Positions 1-8,230 of a stretch of DNA of 64,000 bases are shown piece after piece; within the stretch, counting starts at the first letter, position 1; every line of letters begins with the position of its first letter. A program made the position numbers and the translations under genes. The notes below the pieces were generated by a model. It was not told where the DNA came from. It searched no databases and saw nothing but the letters and a program-made list of their open reading frames with translations. Source of the DNA: Streptomyces sp. NBC_01210 (GTDB lineage Bacteria; Actinomycetota; Actinomycetes; Streptomycetales; Streptomycetaceae); contig NZ_CP108549.1 of the NCBI RefSeq assembly GCF_036010325.1, forward strand, positions 8,928,001-8,992,000. The letters run 5' to 3'.

Positions 1-507
1 CATCCGGGGCTCCTCGTACAGCGGCGTGGTGAACACGTCGTCGGCGGCGAGCGGCAGCGGGGCCGGCGCGATCAGGGCGTCGACGCGCTTGTCGGACAAC
101 GCCCCGACGTCGCGGCAGCTCAGGTACCGGGTGGCGATCTCGGCGTCCGGGTAACGGCGGCGCAGTTCCCGTACGGCGGCAGTGATCACCAGGTCTTCAA
201 CGTAGCCGATGGCGATTCGTTCGGTCTCGGCTTGTTCACGCACGGCCAGCTCGGCCTGGCGGGCGGCCTGCAGCAGGGCTTGGGCACGGGGGAGGAACCT
301 CTGGCCGGCCGGAGTGAGCCGGGTGCCCTGGGGTACGCGGTCCAGCAGTCGTGCGCCGAGATACTTCTCGAGCCGTTGGATCTGGCGGCTCAGCGCCGGC
401 TGGGCCACGTGCAAGTCGGCGGCGGCCCGGCCGAAGTGCTGGTGCGCCGCCACCACGGTGAAGTAGCGCACCAGCCGCAGTTCCAGGTCCTGTCCGAGAT
501 CGTTCAC
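1..507 (-). CDS. LysR-family transcriptional regulator (C-terminal part beyond window edge)
   Basis: Reading leftwards from a GTG at 507 gives a typical LysR N-terminal winged helix: the protein begins VNDLGQDLELRLVRYFTVVA and continues with HFGRAAADLHVAQPALSRQI, then the LTPAG turn and the start of the substrate-binding domain (IAIGYVEDL). About 169 residues are present and the frame is open at position 1, so the gene is cut only by the window edge. I chose the GTG because the upstream ATG frame stops after seven codons. It is transcribed divergently from the dehydrogenase/SnoaL pair at 630-2026, the usual arrangement for a LysR protein controlling its neighbour. The inducer is unknown. Confidence 0.93.
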   Translation of the reverse strand, partial: MNDLGQDLELRLVRYFTVVAAHQHFGRAAADLHVAQPALSRQIQRLEKYLGARLLDRVPQGTRLTPAGQRFLPRAQALLQAARQAELAVREQAETERIAIGYVEDLVITAAVRELRRRYPDAEIATRYLSCRDVGALSDKRVDALIAPAPLPLAADDVFTTPLYEEPRM

Positions 508-629
508 CCTTCCAGCGTAGGCGTCATGCCGTTTCGGAATGATTAGGTTGCCGAACCGGTCTTGGACGGCCATGCCGTCCTGGGCCTTGACTGAAGGAGC
601 AACGTTTCCCCAAGAAAGCGACAGGCGCG

Positions 630-1628
630 ATGAAGGCGATCCAGTTCCACGAAGCCGGCGGGCCGGAAGTTTTGCAGTACGACGAGGTGCCGGTTCCCGA
701 GATCGGCCCGGGCGAGGTGCTCGTCCGGGTGCACGCGGCGGGCATCAATCCGCCGGACTGGTACCTGCGTGAGGGGATGAAGGTCATGCCGGCCGAGGTG
801 AGGCCGGCGCTGGAGTTCCCCCTGATCCCCGGAACGGACATGTCGGGCGTGGTCCAGGCGGTCGCTCCGGACGTGCTGGGGTTCGCCGTCGGTGACGAGG
901 TCTTCGGCATGCTGCGGTTCCCCGGATTCGACGGCCGGACATACGCCGAGTACGTGGCCGCGCCGGCTTCGGACCTGGCTCACAAGCCGGCCGGTATCGA
1001 CCACGTGCAGGCGGCTGGGGCGCCGATGGCCGTGCTTACGGCCTGGCAGTACCTGGTTGATCTCGGCCACGACGTGCCGTCTCCTTTCACCGGCCAGGTG
1101 CACCAGCCGGTGCCGATCACGCCAGGGATGACCGTGCTGGTCAACGGGGCCGCCGGTGGAGTGGGCCACTTCGCGGTGCAGCTGGCGAAATGGAAGGGGG
1201 CACACGTAATCGCGGTGGCCTCGGGCCGGCACGAGCAGTTCCTGCGCAAGCTCGGCGCCGATGAGTTCATCGACTACACCAGGACGCAGGCCGCGGACGT
1301 GGTCAGCGGTGTCGACCTGGTGATCGACACCGTCGGTGGCCCGGACAGCTCACGCTTCCTGACCGTGCTCAAGCGCGGCGGCACCATGCTTCCGGTGTTC
1401 TTCGCCCAGTACGACCCGGAAGAGACGGCGAGTCTGGGCATCACAGTCTCGAACATTCAGGTGCGTTCCAACGGCCCCCAGCTCGCCGAGATCGGGCGCC
1501 TGCTCGACGAGGGCAAGCTCCAGGTCGGGGTGGACAGCACCTACCCGCTGCCCGAGGCGGGCAGCGCACACACGCGAGCCGCGCAGGGCCACCTCCAAGG
1601 CAAGATCGTGCTGACGGTGGTCTCGTGA
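630..1628 (+). CDS. NADP-dependent MDR-family oxidoreductase (quinone reductase/zinc-type alcohol dehydrogenase-like)
   Basis: A 332-residue medium-chain dehydrogenase/reductase. The N-terminal GroES-like domain contains GEVLVRVHAAGINPPDWYLR, and the cofactor fold carries NGAAGGVGHFAVQLAKWKG, the AAGGVG motif of zinc-independent quinone-oxidoreductase-type members. No structural-zinc cysteine cluster is visible, so a zinc-free NADPH quinone/enone reductase is the likeliest role; the substrate is not deducible. It lies divergent to the LysR gene, and its stop codon overlaps the GTG of the SnoaL gene, so the two are translationally coupled. Length and domain order are normal for the family. Confidence 0.92.
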   Translation: MKAIQFHEAGGPEVLQYDEVPVPEIGPGEVLVRVHAAGINPPDWYLREGMKVMPAEVRPALEFPLIPGTDMSGVVQAVAPDVLGFAVGDEVFGMLRFPGFDGRTYAEYVAAPASDLAHKPAGIDHVQAAGAPMAVLTAWQYLVDLGHDVPSPFTGQVHQPVPITPGMTVLVNGAAGGVGHFAVQLAKWKGAHVIAVASGRHEQFLRKLGADEFIDYTRTQAADVVSGVDLVIDTVGGPDSSRFLTVLKRGGTMLPVFFAQYDPEETASLGITVSNIQVRSNGPQLAEIGRLLDEGKLQVGVDSTYPLPEAGSAHTRAAQGHLQGKIVLTVVS

Positions 1629-2026
1629 TCGCCGAACTCCAGCAGGCGGTGGCGAACTACGCCCACGCCCTGGACGAGCTGAATGTGCCCGAGCTGGAAG
1701 CGGTCCTGACCGAAGACACCACCTGGACCTTCACGATGCCCGGACAGGGAGTGCTCGGCCCGGTCGCCGGACGCGCGGCGGTTCTCGACTCTATCCGTGA
1801 CGGGTACACGGCCCAGACCGGAAGGGTGCGGCACCACCTGGGCAATGTCGTGGTCACGACGACGGACGCCGCCACCGCTGAGGTGCGGGCCTATCTGGTG
1901 CAGACGAGGAACACCGGCGAGAGCATCCAGATGATCTCGACCTGGGTCTACACGTTCGGCCTGTGCCGGTCCGACGGTGGGTGGCGGATCGCCGAGCTCA
2001 CCCTGACGCTGGACAACGCCTTTTAG
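1625..2026 (+). CDS. SnoaL/NTF2-like small protein
   Basis: A 133-residue protein with the NTF2 cone-fold pattern: an N-terminal helix pair (LQQAVANYAHALDELNVPEL), the EDTTWTF strand, then alternating beta strands ending STWVYTFGLCRSDGGWRIAE. This family includes small isomerases, hydratases and ligand-binding proteins. The GTG start overlaps the stop of the upstream dehydrogenase (GTGA), indicating one mRNA and a joint pathway, probably handling the same reactive small molecule. No catalytic residues can be assigned with confidence. Confidence 0.85.
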   Translation: MIAELQQAVANYAHALDELNVPELEAVLTEDTTWTFTMPGQGVLGPVAGRAAVLDSIRDGYTAQTGRVRHHLGNVVVTTTDAATAEVRAYLVQTRNTGESIQMISTWVYTFGLCRSDGGWRIAELTLTLDNAF

Positions 2027-2089
2027 GGCGCGGCTAGGTGTATTGACCTGCAGCGGCGCGGTCGCTCGGCACGTCGCCGAACGCGGCGG

Positions 2090-2218
2090 CGATCTGCTTC
2101 AACGTCAGCAGCCAGGAGACCGTCAAGACGTTCGTGTCCTGCATTCTCGGCAAACTCGGGATTCGCGACCGCGTTCAGGTTGGTCGTGTATGCCTACCGC
2201 CGGGGTCTGGTGATCTGA
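2090..2218 (+). pseudogene. Remnant of a LuxR/NarL-type HTH C-terminus
   Basis: The stretch reads SSQETVKTFVSCILGKLGIR followed by DRVQ, closely matching the LuxR HTH pattern ETVKTHVSRILAKLGLRDRVQ. One base later the frame shifts to LVVYAYRRGLVI and a stop at 2216-2218, the expected C-terminus of a NarL-type response regulator. No receiver domain is found upstream. It is a short frameshifted relic. Confidence 0.7.
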
Positions 2219-2308
2219 TGCGGGTCAATGCGGGTCCGCACAGCGGCCGGCCGTGCGGCATCAAGGTGGTCGCGTGGACGTATGGGTGAAGCGGCCGGAC
2301 GGCGCCGA

Positions 2309-3214
2309 CTACGACGCTCGGCACATGGCCAGCGCGGTTCGCGCCAGCCCGCGCAGCCAGGCGTGGGCGTGGTCGGTGTCGTAGCGCTGATGCCACGACA
2401 GGTATATCGGTGCCGACGGCAGTTCGAGCGGGAGGGGGAGTACGACCAGGCCGAGGTCGGCGACCGCTGACCGCGTGGTGGCTTCGGGGACGCTGATCAG
2501 GAGATCGGAGCCGCGCGCGAACTCCAGCGCGGCCGCTTCCGTGGGCGCGGTCGCCACCACGCGGCGGGTGAGGCCGAGCCGCGCGAGGGCGTCGTCGAGG
2601 GCATTGCTGAGGTTTCCACGTCGCGAGACGGTCACGTGCTCAGCGGCGGCGTACCGCTTTGCGGTGACGGTCCTGACGCGGGTGAGGGGGTGCCCCTGCC
2701 TCACGACGATGACGAGGCGGGTCTCGCCTACGTTCTCGGCACGGGTGTCCGGTGCGCTCGGGCGGTTGGCGTTCGCCTCCAGGTCGACTTCGCCGCGCCG
2801 CAACTCGGGGGTGTCGCTGCTCGATTCCGGGACGAAGCGCAATCGCACGCCCGGCGCCTGTCCGCGCACGGCCGCGAGCAGTGCGGGGCCGCTCAAGGCG
2901 ACCAGGGAATCGTGCCAGCGGAGTGTGAAAGTGCGCTCCAACGTTGCCAGATCGAGTTCACGGCTCGGTGCCAGCACCCCCTGGACCTGGTGCAGCAGCT
3001 CGTGCACCTGTTCCCGGACGGCGATCGCATACGGCGTCGGGGTCATCGTGCGGCCGGTGCGCACCAGGATCTGATCCCCGGTCGTGCGCCGGATTCGGCC
3101 CAGACTCCGGCTCATCGCGGGGGCGGTGACGCGCAGGCGCGCGGCAGCCCCGGCCACACTTCCCTCCTCCAGCAGCGCGTCGAGCGCGGTGAGCAGGTTC
3201 AAATCCAATTGCAT
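2309..3214 (-). CDS. LysR-family transcriptional regulator
   Basis: A 301-residue LysR protein starting MQLDLNLLTALDALLEEGSV, the canonical first helix, followed by the recognition-helix segment VTAPAMSRSLGRIRRTTGDQ and the periplasmic-binding-protein-like effector domain. A longer upstream reading is possible, but family alignment places the start at 3214. It is divergent from the IMPase-like gene at 3352; the 137-bp gap is AT-rich (for example TTAATTAA near 3254) and probably holds both promoters and the operator. The likely targets are the two downstream plus-strand genes. Confidence 0.93.
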   Translation of the reverse strand: MQLDLNLLTALDALLEEGSVAGAAARLRVTAPAMSRSLGRIRRTTGDQILVRTGRTMTPTPYAIAVREQVHELLHQVQGVLAPSRELDLATLERTFTLRWHDSLVALSGPALLAAVRGQAPGVRLRFVPESSSDTPELRRGEVDLEANANRPSAPDTRAENVGETRLVIVVRQGHPLTRVRTVTAKRYAAAEHVTVSRRGNLSNALDDALARLGLTRRVVATAPTEAAALEFARGSDLLISVPEATTRSAVADLGLVVLPLPLELPSAPIYLSWHQRYDTDHAHAWLRGLARTALAMCRAS

Positions 3215-3351
3215 GTGAGTAATCCTAGCCGTGCTTGACATGCATTTGATGTTAATTAAAGGGCTGTATACCTTCGAGACGAGGGCGCAAGACGGAACGC
3301 ACAGCTTGGCCCGACCGGCCTCATCACCCCTCCTCACACGGGAGTACCACC

Positions 3352-4170
3352 ATGTCCGAAACGCCTCAGACCACTGACGTCGCCGCCTCCGACGCCGACC
3401 TGCTCGGCCAGACCGCGATCGCCGTGCGCGCGGCCGGTTCGGCGCTGCGCGAGCGCTTCGGCGAGGTGGTCCGCTACCAGACCCGCGAAGAGCTGATGCG
3501 CGCGCTCGCCGCCAACGACGACACGGCCCTCGACATCCTGCGCCCCCGCCTCACGCGCCTGCGCCCGGACGCCGGCTGGGTGGAGGACGAACTGGACGGC
3601 GGGGCGCTGCCGCCCGGCGAATGGTGGGTCGTGGATCCGGCCGAAGGCAACGTCAACCACCTGCACGCCCTGCCGGATTGGGCGGTGACCGCCACCCTCG
3701 TGCGTGAGAACCAGCCGGTGCTCACCGCGGTCCACCTGCCGTTGACCGGCGAGACCTACACCGCGCTCACCGGCGCGGGCGCCCACCTCGACGGCCGGCC
3801 GCTGCGCGTCTCCCAGACCGCGGACCTCGGCCTGAGCATCGTGGCCACCAGCCAGGCCCGGCCGGACGAGGACGAGAAGGTCGTGCGGCGCGTCGGCTCC
3901 TCGATCACCGCGATGCTTTTCGACGCGCTCGTCGTCCGCACCGCCGTGCCCGCGACCCTGCACCTGCTGAACGTGGCCGCCGGCCGGATCGACGCCTTCT
4001 GGCAGTTCGCCGGCGCCCGCGCGGACCTGCTGCCCGGGGCGCTGCTCGTCACCGAGGCCGGCGGACAGATCTCCGACGCCGAGGGCCGCCCCTGGACCCC
4101 GCAGAGCGAGAGCTTCCTGGCCGCCGCGCCCGGCGTCCACGCCGAGGCCGTCGCCACGCTCTCACGCTGA
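3352..4170 (+). CDS. Inositol-monophosphatase-superfamily protein with divergent metal motif
   Basis: A 272-residue member of the IMPase/CysQ fold. Visible landmarks are WVEDEL (the first metal-binding Glu region), VVDPAEGNVNH in place of the canonical DPIDGTxNF, and LLVTEAGGQISDAEG near the C-terminus. The second aspartate of the DPxDGT motif is replaced by glutamate and the WD motif is missing, so metal-dependent phosphatase activity may be altered or lost. The GGAG ribosome site is well placed. It lies divergent to LysR and 41 bp upstream of the F420-reductase-like gene. Confidence 0.85.
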   Translation: MSETPQTTDVAASDADLLGQTAIAVRAAGSALRERFGEVVRYQTREELMRALAANDDTALDILRPRLTRLRPDAGWVEDELDGGALPPGEWWVVDPAEGNVNHLHALPDWAVTATLVRENQPVLTAVHLPLTGETYTALTGAGAHLDGRPLRVSQTADLGLSIVATSQARPDEDEKVVRRVGSSITAMLFDALVVRTAVPATLHLLNVAAGRIDAFWQFAGARADLLPGALLVTEAGGQISDAEGRPWTPQSESFLAAAPGVHAEAVATLSR

Positions 4171-4211
4171 CCGCGCACCACAACCTGCACGCACGGAAGG
4201 ACCAGATCATC

Positions 4212-4808
4212 ATGACCACGATCGCAGTTCTCGGAAACGGCCGCGTCGGCGGCAACCTGGCCACAGCCCTCACGCGGACAGGACATGAGGTGACCGTGGC
4301 AGACCGCGCGCCGGGCGCCGCCGCCGACGCTGCCCGGACAGCCCAGATCGTCATCAACGCCACCCCGGGCGCCGGCTCGCTGGACCGGCTCGTCGCCCTG
4401 CGCGAGGAACTGCGCGACAAGATCCTCGTCGACGTCTCCAACGCCACCGTCGACGGACCGGACGGACTGCCCGCCGACCTGATCTACCCCGGCTCAAGCC
4501 TCGCCGAACAACTCCAGGAAGCGCTCCCCGAAACGCGCGTCGTCAAGACACTCAACACCATGCTCTTCCCGGTGATGACCGCACCAGCCACTCTCACCCA
4601 GGCGCCCGACGCCTTCCTCTCCGGCGAGGACCCGCAGGCCAAGCAGACCGTCCGTGAACTGCTCATCAACCTCGGCTGGCGCAAGGAGTGGATCACTGAT
4701 CTCGGCGGGATCCAGACCGCCCGCGCCACGGAGGCCGCGATACTGTTCGTACCGCATGCGATTCGGTCCAGCGGATTCGCGCCCTTCGCGATCTCGATCG
4801 CCCGCTGA
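4212..4808 (+). CDS. NADPH-dependent F420-reductase-like dinucleotide-binding protein
   Basis: A 198-residue protein beginning MTTIAVLGNGRVGGNLATAL, a clear Rossmann GxGxxG dinucleotide site, followed by VVINATPGAGSLD-type spacing and the segment VDVSNATVDGPDG, as in the F420-dependent NADP reductase family (ProC/6PGDH-like N-terminal domain). These proteins move hydride between NADPH and F420 or a related acceptor. It follows the IMPase-like gene with a short gap and its own AAGGA site and is probably co-transcribed with it. The substrate is inferred only at family level. Confidence 0.85.
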   Translation: MTTIAVLGNGRVGGNLATALTRTGHEVTVADRAPGAAADAARTAQIVINATPGAGSLDRLVALREELRDKILVDVSNATVDGPDGLPADLIYPGSSLAEQLQEALPETRVVKTLNTMLFPVMTAPATLTQAPDAFLSGEDPQAKQTVRELLINLGWRKEWITDLGGIQTARATEAAILFVPHAIRSSGFAPFAISIAR

Positions 4809-4838
4809 TCCGGACACAGTGCACCGCCGGGGCACGGC

Positions 4839-5720
4839 ATGGCGCAGACGAAGTTCGACAAGCAGGTGGAAGAGACCGCCGAATCCCTCGCGTTCGGTAT
4901 CGGCCGGTTCCTGGCCGGGCGCCCCATGGACGGGGTGAAGCGGACCGACGTGACGTTCTGGCCTCGGGTACCCGGGTCTTGGCGAAGGTCGAAGGTCGAA
5001 GGCCGCGTGGGGCGTTCCTCCTACCGGGCCGGATGGCAGCGCCTGGCCTTCCGGATCACCTGGCTCGCAGCGGCGGGGGAGGGCGCCTACCTGGTCGGCA
5101 GGCACCCGGACACCAGCTGGCAGATGGCCCAGGATCAGTGGGAGAACCGGGACCGGGCCCTCGCCGCGCTGGAGACCGGCGGCATCGGTGCGGCCTCCGC
5201 GTTGACCGTCGGCGGTGTCACGTACGGGCTGCTGACCCGCAAGCGCCGGGAGCTGATGAGTGAGTGGGTCTTCCCGCTGCATGAGGCGCTCACGCTGCCG
5301 CTCAGGCTGCCGGAGCAGACCGACCCGCGCCGCTACCTCCACATCCCGAAGAACTCTCCGACGACTCCGCGGAGATACGCGTCGACGTGCCGGGGCGCCT
5401 GGACTTCTCCAAGGACCTGATCGCCGACCTCATCACGCAGAAGCTCGCACTGGAGGGCGTGACGTTCTCCTGGCACGTGGCCGGCCGCGAGACATACGTG
5501 ATGGTGAAGAAGACCCGCAAGCCCCCGGCGAAGGCCCTGCTGAAGGACCCTAAGATCCGGGAGATGATGGCCAAGGCCAAGGAGTCCGCACCCGTCATCG
5601 GCGTCGGATCCGGCGGCAAGGCGGTCTCCGTCGACCTGGACGCCGACTCCCCGCACGTCCTGATCTCCGCAGGCACCGGCGGCGGCAAGTCGACCATCCT
5701 GCGTACCATCACCTGCCAGT
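4839..5720 (+). pseudogene. FtsK/Tra-type conjugative DNA translocase, frameshifted and truncated at Walker A
   Basis: The first frame starts MAQTKFDKQVEETAESLAFG and includes a membrane-like segment (GIGAASALTVGGVTYGLL). Near 5353 a one-base deletion shifts the frame, which then continues EIRVDVPGRLDFSKDLIADL and reaches an intact Walker A, SAGTGGGKSTIL. Homology ends within about five residues at 5720 and the rest of the ATPase domain is absent. This resembles the single-protein Tra translocases of actinobacterial integrative conjugative elements and small Streptomyces plasmids. It is a dead remnant of an integrated element. Confidence 0.8.
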
Positions 5721-5857
5721 CTGGCGTCACGTTCTTGATCTTGCCCGGGCAGAGGGCGCTTCTGGGAATCGTGCTGCGTCGGGGGTTCGGCGCGCGCGGA
5801 GGCCGACGTCGGAGTGCGGAGTTCGCCGAGGAACCTCCAGTTGGCGCTGCCGAATCG

Positions 5858-6586
5858 TCAGGGCCGGATGGGGAGGTTGGCCTCCCATCCGTCGAGGAGT
5901 CGTTCGAGTCCCAGTTGGAAACCGCGCTCGGCGCTGTCGGCCGCGTGGGGAAGTTCGGCATCACGAATGACCCGGGCGAGGAGTGGATGGCGCCCGGCCC
6001 TGACGACTTTGTCGAGGTAGGGCGCGTGGGCGTCCATCCATTCCTGGATGCCGATTCCGGAGCGTCGGACGGCTTCCTGCTGGGCGAGCTCGCCGATGGC
6101 GTAGCCGCGGACGAAGGCATGCAGCGTATCGACGACGGTGATCATGACGTCGATGTCGAAGCCGAGGGGATCGAGGGCGGCGAGTGCGTGTTCGGTGGCA
6201 TCGAGGGAGTTCGGTCCAAGTGATGGGCGCCCTGCCGCGAGGGAGGTCATCCAGGGATGCCGGTGGATGGTGGCCCGGGAGCGATAGGCCAGTGTCCGCA
6301 AGTCGCCGCGCCAGTCGCCGGTGGGGGCAGGCGGGCCGCCGTCTTCGGCCGCTACGGCGTCGAGCATGAGATCGAGCAGGTCGTCTTTGGATGCCAGGTA
6401 GCGGTAGAGCGAGGCTGTGCCCGTTCCCAGTTCCTTGGCGACGCGCCGCATGGACAGTGCCTCGATGCCCTCGGCGTCGGCGATCGCGATGGCGGCGGCG
6501 GTGATCTCCGCCCGGGTGCGTGAGGGTGCGGGGCCTTTCGCGGCCCGCTGCGGCCGGTTCCAGATCACCGTGTGAGCGTCGTCCAT
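5858..6586 (-). CDS. TetR/AcrR-family regulator of the adjacent flavin monooxygenase
   Basis: A 242-residue protein. Residues about 22-70 form the TetR HTH (RTRAEITAAAIAIADAEGIE, then RRVAKELGTGTASLYRYLAS, then KDDLLDLMLD), followed by a long helical ligand domain of the TetR_C type found in tetracycline-repressor-like proteins. It is divergent from the monooxygenase at 6698, and the 111-bp intergenic region contains nested perfect inverted repeats (6601-6655) that look like its operators. By analogy with tetR/tetX-type pairs it probably represses the monooxygenase until a drug-like ligand binds. Confidence 0.93.
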   Translation of the reverse strand: MDDAHTVIWNRPQRAAKGPAPSRTRAEITAAAIAIADAEGIEALSMRRVAKELGTGTASLYRYLASKDDLLDLMLDAVAAEDGGPPAPTGDWRGDLRTLAYRSRATIHRHPWMTSLAAGRPSLGPNSLDATEHALAALDPLGFDIDVMITVVDTLHAFVRGYAIGELAQQEAVRRSGIGIQEWMDAHAPYLDKVVRAGRHPLLARVIRDAELPHAADSAERGFQLGLERLLDGWEANLPIRP

Positions 6587-6600
6587 CGGTTTTCCTCCTC

Positions 6601-6655
6601 ACTACTGCGCTCGCTGTTCGCAGTAGTGCTATTCGTGGCACCATTACTGCGAACA
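6601..6655. promoter_or_regulatory. Nested TetR operator palindromes
   Basis: Two overlapping perfect inverted repeats share the central half-site. ACTACTGCG (6601-6609) pairs with CGCAGTAGT (6619-6627), and TGTTCGCAGTA (6615-6625) pairs with TACTGCGAACA (6645-6655). This gives three copies of a TACTGCGAACA-like half-site between the TetR start and the monooxygenase start. Binding by the TetR product is inferred from position. Confidence 0.8.
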
Positions 6656-6697
6656 CTGTACCCGAGTAGAGCGTGTCCAGCTGAAAGGGAAACCACC

Positions 6698-7831
6698 ATG
6701 ACCACTCCCGTCACGATCATCGGCGCCGGGCTCGGCGGCCTGACCCTCGCCCGGGTCCTGCACCTGCACGGCATCCCCGCGACCATCTACGAAGCCGAGA
6801 CATCGGCGGACGCCCGCACGCAGGGCGGTCAGCTCGACATCCACGAGTACAACGGGCAGCTCGCCCTCGAAGCGGCCGGACTCACCGACGAGTTCCGCGC
6901 GATCATCCACGAAGGCGGCGAGGCCGTGCGCGTGCTCGACCAGCACGGCGCGGTCCTGCTTGACCAGCCCGACGACGGCACGGGCGGGCGCCCCGAGGTG
7001 CTCCGTGGAGACCTGCGTCGGATCCTGATCAATTCGCTGCCCGGCGAGATGATCCAGTGGGGACACAAGATCACCAGTGTCCGCCCCCTCGGAGACGGAA
7101 GGCACGAGCTGACGTTCGCCGACGGGCCGACCGTGACGACCGGCCTCCTCGTCGGCGCGGACGGCGCCTGGTCGAGGGTCCGGCCGCTGCTCTCCGACGC
7201 GAAGCCCGAGTACGTCGGCACGTCGTTCATCGAGACCTACCTGTACGACGCCGACCAACGCCACCCCGCAGCGGCCAAGGCCGTCGGCGACGGTTCCCTG
7301 TTCGCCGTCACGACTGGCAAGGGGATCCTCGGCCATCGAGAGGCCGACGCCGTTCTGCACGCTTACGTCGCGCTCAATAAACCGCAGGAATGGATCGCCG
7401 CCATCCTCGCCAGTCCCGAAACGGCGGCGGCCCAGGTCGCGGCAGAATTCACCGGATGGGCGCCTGAACTCACCGCACTCATCACTGACGGGGAAACCGC
7501 CCTCGCCCCGCGCCCGATCAGCGCCCTGCCGATCGGCCACCGCTGGGACCGCGTTCCCGGAGTGACGCTGCTGGGCGACGCCGCCCACCTCATGTCACCG
7601 TTCGCCGGGGAGGGCGCCAACCTCGCCATGCTCGACGGCGCCGAACTCGGCAAAGCCATCGCCGCACATCCCGACGACATCGAAGCCGCGCTTGCAGAGT
7701 ACGAGGAGGCTCTCTTCGCCCGCAGTGCCCAGTTCGCCGCCGAATCCGACAAGAATCACCAGCTCATCTTCGGCGGCAACGCCCCCGCCGGCCTGCTCGA
7801 CCTGCTCACCGGCCAGGAACCGACCGAGTGA
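6698..7831 (+). CDS. FAD-dependent monooxygenase, TetX-like
   Basis: A 377-residue class A flavin monooxygenase. The FAD-binding GxGxxG lies at residues 9-14 (VTIIGAGLGGLTLARVL); the middle motif RPEVLRGDLRRILINSLPG closely parallels the RNDLRAILLNSL segment of TetX; and the second FAD motif is LLGDAAHLMSPFAGEGANLA. These enzymes hydroxylate aromatic substrates with NADPH and O2, and TetX-type members inactivate tetracyclines. The start is the ATG at 6698 preceded by AAAGGGA. The TetX-like middle region and divergent TetR gene suggest a polyketide or tetracycline-like substrate; this is not proven, as many related enzymes act on other aromatics. Confidence 0.9.
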   Translation: MTTPVTIIGAGLGGLTLARVLHLHGIPATIYEAETSADARTQGGQLDIHEYNGQLALEAAGLTDEFRAIIHEGGEAVRVLDQHGAVLLDQPDDGTGGRPEVLRGDLRRILINSLPGEMIQWGHKITSVRPLGDGRHELTFADGPTVTTGLLVGADGAWSRVRPLLSDAKPEYVGTSFIETYLYDADQRHPAAAKAVGDGSLFAVTTGKGILGHREADAVLHAYVALNKPQEWIAAILASPETAAAQVAAEFTGWAPELTALITDGETALAPRPISALPIGHRWDRVPGVTLLGDAAHLMSPFAGEGANLAMLDGAELGKAIAAHPDDIEAALAEYEEALFARSAQFAAESDKNHQLIFGGNAPAGLLDLLTGQEPTE

Positions 7832-8021
7832 GCGAGACGCCATGAAAGAGCAGCGCTGTGGTCAGCATCCACAAGCCGAAGGTACTCAGCTCCCTCCACC
7901 GCCAGCTTTTGGGCGACGACGGCGGCTTCGGGCACCTGACTCGGCATGCGGGGCCAGTGCGCGCGGTCCCGCGCATCGACTCCGACGAGCCACGACCTCA
8001 AGGCGGCGCAGCCGCGGGTAA

Positions 8022-8189
8022 ATGGTGTCTGCTCCGCGCACGCCCGAACGGCTGCTGGATTGGCGATCCTCCGCACACTGGTCCTTCGAGCCCCAGCCCT
8101 GCAGGCACTGCGGCAGGCCGACGAACCTCCTCGACGACCAGGGCGACCCCTTCCACAAGGTCTGCGCTGAAGCGATCTGCGGGCAATGA
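8022..8189 (+). CDS. Small Cys-rich ICE/phage-type protein (55 aa)
   Basis: The ATG at 8022 opens a 55-residue frame containing FEPQPCRHCGRPTNLLDDQG and then HKVCAEAICGQ, a CxxC...C...C pattern that could bind zinc. I know similar tiny CRHCGRPT-type proteins from actinobacterial integrative elements and phages. The ribosome site is weak, so it may be a relic of the element represented by the translocase at 4839. The preceding 7832-8021 bases hold no supported gene. Confidence 0.5.
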   Translation: MVSAPRTPERLLDWRSSAHWSFEPQPCRHCGRPTNLLDDQGDPFHKVCAEAICGQ

Positions 8190-8230
8190 ACCCACCGCGT
8201 ATGCCCTGTAAGTGGAGGCGCTCGGCTCGT

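Noticed and set aside
3334..4140. Long minus-strand frame opposite the IMPase-like gene
   Set aside because: Gly/Arg-rich composition and no motif; the plus-strand frame has family motifs and a ribosome site.
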